64,000 bases of DNA. Source: Malania oleifera (taxonomy: Eukaryota > Streptophyta > Magnoliopsida > Santalales > Ximeniaceae). The position numbers and the translations under genes are program-made. Positions within the stretch are counted from its first letter, which is position 1; each line of letters starts with the position of its first letter. The stretch is from assembly GCF_029873635.1 (NCBI RefSeq), contig NC_080423.1, forward strand, positions 95,940,953 through 96,004,952, given 5' to 3'. Of this stretch, positions 60,001 to 64,000 are shown in pieces. The notes beneath the pieces are model-generated. The model ran no database searches. It was not told where the DNA came from and was given only the letters and a program-made list of their open reading frames with translations.

Positions 60001-60440
60001 AAATTTAATACAATCTTATACCACATTTTAATTTTTAAGTAGGTGTATGTGAATTCAAATTTAAACTTTGATTTTTTCCTCCCAAACATAGAATAGATGT
60101 ACAAATTCAAATTTAAAGGATCCCGAGCTATTGGATAGGGCCGAATTCCTAGTTGGTTGCAGGGGAGGGAGATTTTGAAAACCCCAAACCCTAAACAAGC
60201 TTATAAAAATTTAATATAATCTTATACAATATTTTAATTTTAAATAAAATGTATACAAATTCAAAGTTAAGCTCAATTCTCTACTCTAAACATAAAATAA
60301 ATACACTAATCCGAATTTAAAAGATCTTGGATATGGGATCGGGCCGGGTCCCCGGCCAATCCTCACCTGGGTTGCAGAGCGGTGTTGGACCTGGACCGCG
60401 GGCGAGGGAGGTTTTGAGAACCCTAAACCCCAAGCAAGCT
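60001..60440 (+). promoter_or_regulatory. Duplicated promoter segment with telo-box motifs upstream of the uS5m gene
   Basis: Two diverged direct copies of about 205-235 bp lie side by side. Each begins AATTTAATAYAATCTTATA (60003 and 60208), has a middle part with ACAAATTCAAA, and ends GGGAGRTTTTGARAACCC then CTAAAC and CAAGCTT. Each copy contains a telo-box-like AAACCCTAAA or AACCCTAAACC (60186-60195 and 60419-60429). Telo-boxes are established cis-elements of plant ribosomal-protein and other translation genes. The second copy ends about 110 bp before the start codon and has GGGCCGGG near 60342. Confidence 0.7.
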
Positions 60441-60548
60441 TGTAACTCTGCGCTCTCATGGCGTAGCTGGAGGGGCTCTCACTCGTTTCTTATTATTCTT
60501 CTTCCTATTCGTCTTCAAAAGTTCAAATGACGCAATAGCAACAATCAA

Positions 60549-61929
60549 ATGGCTGCAGCAACCATCTCCAAGACGCAATCCTCCACTTGGTCCCGTCTCA
60601 TTTGCAGCCAACTCCTCACTAAACCCATCAAATCCCCTCCTCTCTCCATTTCCCGGAAAATCTCCACTTCTCCGCGCTTTCCCCCTCCAACAAACGCGAA
60701 ATTTTCTTTTCCCGGAAAAGACCGCCATTTATCCTTGTCAGCAAGTTCCGCAAGTTCCTCAAGAACGATCCAGGATCTTCTGGCGGATGTGGAGAGGGAC
60801 AAACAGAGGGAGAGAGAAGAGAGGAAAAAGGCTGGCTTAGACACTGCAGATATCGATGCCGAAGACGAAGAGGACTACATGGGCGTTGGCCCATTGATCG
60901 AGAAGCTCGAGAAGGAGAAGCTCAAGGACAGTGTAGACCTTAACTTGTATGAGGAGCCCACGGACTCTGAAAGTGACGACGACGACGAGAGGTTCACTCC
61001 CGACGCCATAAGGAAGCGAACTGAGGTGTTCGAGAAGAAGTTCAAGCACCACAAAGAGTTGCTAAAGAACTTTGCTGAATCGGGTATGTCGCCAATGCCA
61101 ATGCATTAATGATGATTTTTGTTTTGAGTTAAATGTGCTGGGAAAACAATTGCAAACTAGACAACGATTCCATTTCACTTAGCGTGATGCTACCATTTCA
61201 CTTACTCGACTTGATTTGTTCCCCTCCCTGCTGGATAAGAACGTAAGATGACATAAAATAGAAAGCCTTTTTCGTTATTTTCTGCATTTTGTAGCAACCA
61301 CAGCTATTTGCTTGGATCTATTCATTTATGTGGTTCAATTGTAGTTTAGTCTTGCTGTGAGATGAGATACACATATTTTCTCCTGCTTGCCTATGACAGA
61401 GACACTTGATGATGCTTTCAAATGGATGAAGAGAATTGACAAGTTTGAGCAAAAACATTTCCAGCTGCGCCCAGAGTACAGGGTCATTGGGGAATTAATG
61501 AACCGCCTTAAAGATGCATCTGGAAAGGATAAATTTCTCCTTCAGCAAAAGCTGAACAGGGCCATGAGGTTAGTGGAGTGGAAGGAAGCTTATGATCCTA
61601 ATAATCCTGCCAATTATGGAATCATTCAGCACGAGCAAGTTGGACCCTCCGAAGATCTTTTAGAGCATTCTGATGGTGAAGAAGAAAAGCAAGTCACACA
61701 AGGGGTTGGAATAGATGATGACGATGATGGATTATTTGATGACATGAAGGAGAAAGATGATATATTGTTAGAGAAGATCAATAACATTGACAAGAAACTA
61801 GAAGAGAAGCTAGCAGCATTGGATCATACATTTGGGAAGAAAGGAAAGGTTCTAGAGGATGAGATAAGAGATCTTGCTGAGGAGAGGAACTCTTTGACTG
61901 AAGAGAAAAGAAGACCACTTTACAGGAAA
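60549..61929 (+). CDS. Mitochondrial ribosomal protein uS5m homologue, first two exons (partial)
   Basis: Exons 60549-61083 and 61400-61929 join in phase to give 355 residues, and the second ends at a GTAAGT donor. Residues 1 to about 60 (MAAATISKTQSSTWSRLICS) look like a mitochondrial presequence. Plant-specific segments follow: LLADVERDKQREREERKKAG, EEDYMGVGPLIEKLEKEKL, KRIDKFEQKHFQLRPEYRVI and VEWKEAYDPNNPANYGI, an acidic stretch near 280, and a coiled coil with KLEEKLAALDHTFGKKGK ending EKRRPLYRK. These match, from memory, the N-terminal half of Arabidopsis At1g64880, an S5-family mitoribosomal protein. The S5 RNA-binding domain should follow directly after YRK but is not found before 64000. 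The next intron is therefore at least 2.07 kb and holds LINE sequence. Confidence 0.8.
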
Positions 61930-62519
61930 GTAAGTATATGCATGATCCTTCTGTTTATGTGAAGTTTTTGAAGTCTATAGCTTTCATATAGCAGTATTTA
62001 TAGGTTAGAAAATGTAGTCTGCCATTGGATTGTTTTTCTTGTCTTACCTTTTCAATTATCATCTGATAAGTATTTAGTTGCTTCGGTCATATATAAATAT
62101 TTGTCAAATCTCTTTATGTTGCTATTTTTTTCCCTTTAAGAATTTGAAGATTTCAGTATACTGTGGCATTGAATTGGTTTCATCACAAAATATACTTGAT
62201 TTTTTAATCTTACATCGTACACAAGCACCACAGCATGTGCTTAATTTTTTCATTTTACATTTTATGTATCCTCCATAATTGTCAAATTGAGATTCAAAGT
62301 GTGTTCAAATGTTACTTTGTGGATTGGATTAAATGGTAGGATTCAGCACAAATTCTAAAAGTCAATTGTTGCATTTAAAAATGACATCATATTGATGATC
62401 ATGTATTGTTGCATTAAAAAATGACATCATATTGATGATCATGTGCCCTAATGTGTGTGTGCGTGCGTGCATATGTATGTATGTATGTTTATAAAATGTA
62501 TATTACTAATTAGATAGAT
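61930..62519 (+). other. Intron 2 of the uS5m gene, 5' part
   Basis: Begins with a good GTAAGT donor. Contains a local duplication of about 40 bp (TTGTTGCATTWAAAAATGACATCATATTGATGATCATGT-type, near 62365-62445) and a (TG)/(TATG) simple repeat at about 62453-62488. No exon is recognised. Confidence 0.55.
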
Positions 62520-63860
62520 TTTTGTTATATATTGAGTTAGTGGATGCTTTTCCTAGCATTTCTCAAGAGGTTTTTGTTAGGTCAATTTTGGATAATTTTC
62601 ATCCTTCTTTATTGAGGAATCTTAGGGTACTAGCTTCAGTGAGGGTTGGGAGGTTTGGATTTATGAAGAGGTTGAAAGATCTCAAGGTGGTGTTGAAAAG
62701 TTGGAATAAGGAAGTCTACGGTGATGTGAGGATTAAGAAGGCTAATATTTTGAAGGAGATACATAATTTTGATCATTTGGTAGCATTGGTAATGTGTCGG
62801 AGGACCTTTGCTAATTGGAGTATCTCTTTTAAGGGCGAGTTTAAAGCTTTATTGCTGAAGAAGGAGATGACTTGGAGGCAAAAGGTAGATTTAAGTGGGC
62901 TAAGGAGGGGATTGTGGTACTGTAGATATTTATGAGGAAATTATAGGGTTCTTTAGAAATATGTTCCAGGAGAACACTTGTCAGCCTATGACTGAGCGTT
63001 TGGATTAGTGCCCAATTTATGAATGGTATATTGGTTTGGTTTAAGAGACGTTTAAGGAAGTATGTATAGGGATGAAGCTCGAGGTCTGGGTGGCTTTAAT
63101 TTTGCCCTTTTCAAAGTTGATGGATGTGGTTGGGGTGGATCTGTTTAAGGTGGTTTAGGACTTTCATGCTAATGGGTTTACCCCAACAATATGAATTTGA
63201 CTTTTATCCCCTTAGGCTTTAGCTCCCAGGAAAGGTCCTTCTGTTAGAGATAGTGATTTTAAACAGATGAGAATGCTTAGATGGATGATTGGTATAACAT
63301 TGAAAGATAAATTAAGGAATGAACATATTCACGGTAAGTTAGGTGTAGCGTCTATTGAAGATAAGATAGGGGAGGGACGACTCAAATGGTATGGACACTT
63401 GCAACGTAGGCCACATAGTCCACCAGTGAGGAAGAGTGAGTTAGTTATTGTGGGGGGCAGTAGAAGTAGTAGGGGTAGACCTAAAATAACTTGGGAGGAG
63501 ATAGTGAGTAAAGATTTAATATCCCTGAATCTGTCAAAAAAAATAGTTCATGATCACATAAATTGACGGAAAATGATTCATATAGCTGACCCCACGTAGT
63601 GGGACTTAAGGCTTGGTTTTGTTGTTGTTGTAGTGTCATTATAAGCGTTTATAAGATTATTGCAAAGATTTTTACTAATGGGATTAATAAGGAGATTGGG
63701 AGTATAATTTCTAATTTGCAGTTGAATTTTGTGTGAGTTATTTAGGTAGGTATATTTTGGATGCCATCATTGTAGCTAATGAGGTTGTTGAGGATGTTAG
63801 GAGATGAATAAGCAGAGGAGGCGGTAAAATTAAGTGTTGTGCGTTGAATCCAAAATTCCA
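62520..63860 (+). mobile_element. L1-type LINE fragment in the uS5m intron, split by an RTE insertion
   Basis: The left part encodes the L1 region between endonuclease and reverse transcriptase (KRLKDLKVVLKSWNKEVYGD, VRIKKANILKEI, LLLKKEMTWRQKVD at 62522-62935). The right part after 63632 has the start of the reverse transcriptase (LYKIIAKIFTNGINKEIG, then IISNLQLNFV). The two parts are separated by the RTE tail at about 63243-63632. Several frame disruptions make it inactive. Confidence 0.75.
63243..63632 (+). mobile_element. RTE-type LINE 3' end nested in the L1
   Basis: One open frame (63267-63566) reads MRMLRWMIGITLKDKLRNEH then KIGEGRLKWYGHLQRRPHSP and RGRPKITWEEIVSKDL, the C-terminal tail of plant RTE elements. 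The 3' end has GACCCCACGTAGTGGG and GTTGTTGTTG, the usual RTE ending. It is strongly 5'-truncated. It interrupts the L1 reading frame and is therefore younger than that L1 copy. Confidence 0.8.
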
Positions 63861-64000
63861 AATATGATTTTGTTAACGAGTTCAGAATTAAACTTAAATC
63901 GGTCACTGAATATAAAATTTGAATTATTTTAACTGTTTGGTACCTAATATTTGAATATGTGTTGTTTTTCAATTTTAACTTTTTCAACACTTAAAGAGTA
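63861..64000. other. Window end, AT-rich intron sequence
   Basis: Nothing recognisable; presumably still intron 2 of the uS5m gene, since no S5-domain exon has appeared. Confidence 0.4.

Overview
The window is nuclear DNA of a flowering plant, almost certainly a eudicot. Genes have many short exons with GT/AG introns, intergenic DNA is AT-rich, and plant-type transposons (L1, RTE, Au-like SINE, hAT, CACTA, Copia, Ty3/gypsy) fill the gaps. The species cannot be told from the sequence. There are no rRNA, tRNA or CRISPR features.

Six host genes are supported. (1) 1211-2155 (+): last three coding exons of the protein kinase YAK1. (2) 4824-8756 (+): a complete nine-exon SIG1, the plastid RNA polymerase sigma factor, 518 aa. 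(3) 15259-17859 (-): an intronless coding region for the spliceosome-disassembly G-patch protein STIPL1/NTR1 (TFIP11 family). (4) 19094-24401 (+): a complete nine-exon MEX1, the plastid maltose exporter, 405 aa, divergent from STIPL1. (5) 53855-56968 (-): an intronless 1037-aa P-class pentatricopeptide repeat protein. (6) 60549 to beyond the window (+): the first two exons of a mitochondrial ribosomal protein uS5m homologue. Four of the six serve plastids or mitochondria, but nothing shows that they are co-regulated.

The two gene blocks (1-24.4 kb and 53.8-64 kb) flank about 29 kb of nested transposons. From left to right these are: an L1 LINE (about 26.0-29.9 kb) split by a 2.1-kb solo LTR; a CACTA-like left terminus at 30521 holding a 442-bp solo LTR and subterminal tandem repeats; a decayed four-exon fragment of a nucleobase-ascorbate transporter gene (32203-35006) with a 1.84-kb hAT-like foldback element in one of its introns; a 131-bp tandem array (35.5-36.4 kb); a Copia-type solo LTR (37285-41407) that holds another solo LTR (39167-41185); an L1 fragment; a decayed Ty3/gypsy chromovirus (about 42.9-48.7 kb); and a fragment of a 2-isopropylmalate synthase gene (about 51.15-51.33 kb) just inside a sequence at 51847 that mirrors the CACTA left end. 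The most interesting reading is one gene-capturing CACTA element of about 21 kb, later filled by LTR elements. A second pattern is that three different LTRs carry dense arrays of GTCGAC-centred palindromes just upstream of their TATA boxes.

Smaller features include a perfect 141-bp tandem duplication (25470-25751), a diverged 209-bp duplication and a SINE with 14-bp target-site repeats in MEX1 introns, a duplicated telo-box-bearing promoter upstream of the uS5m gene, and a head-to-head pair of Copia LTR fragments at 58.1-58.6 kb. All calls come from reading the sequence and remembered family sequences; no alignment or database search was run.
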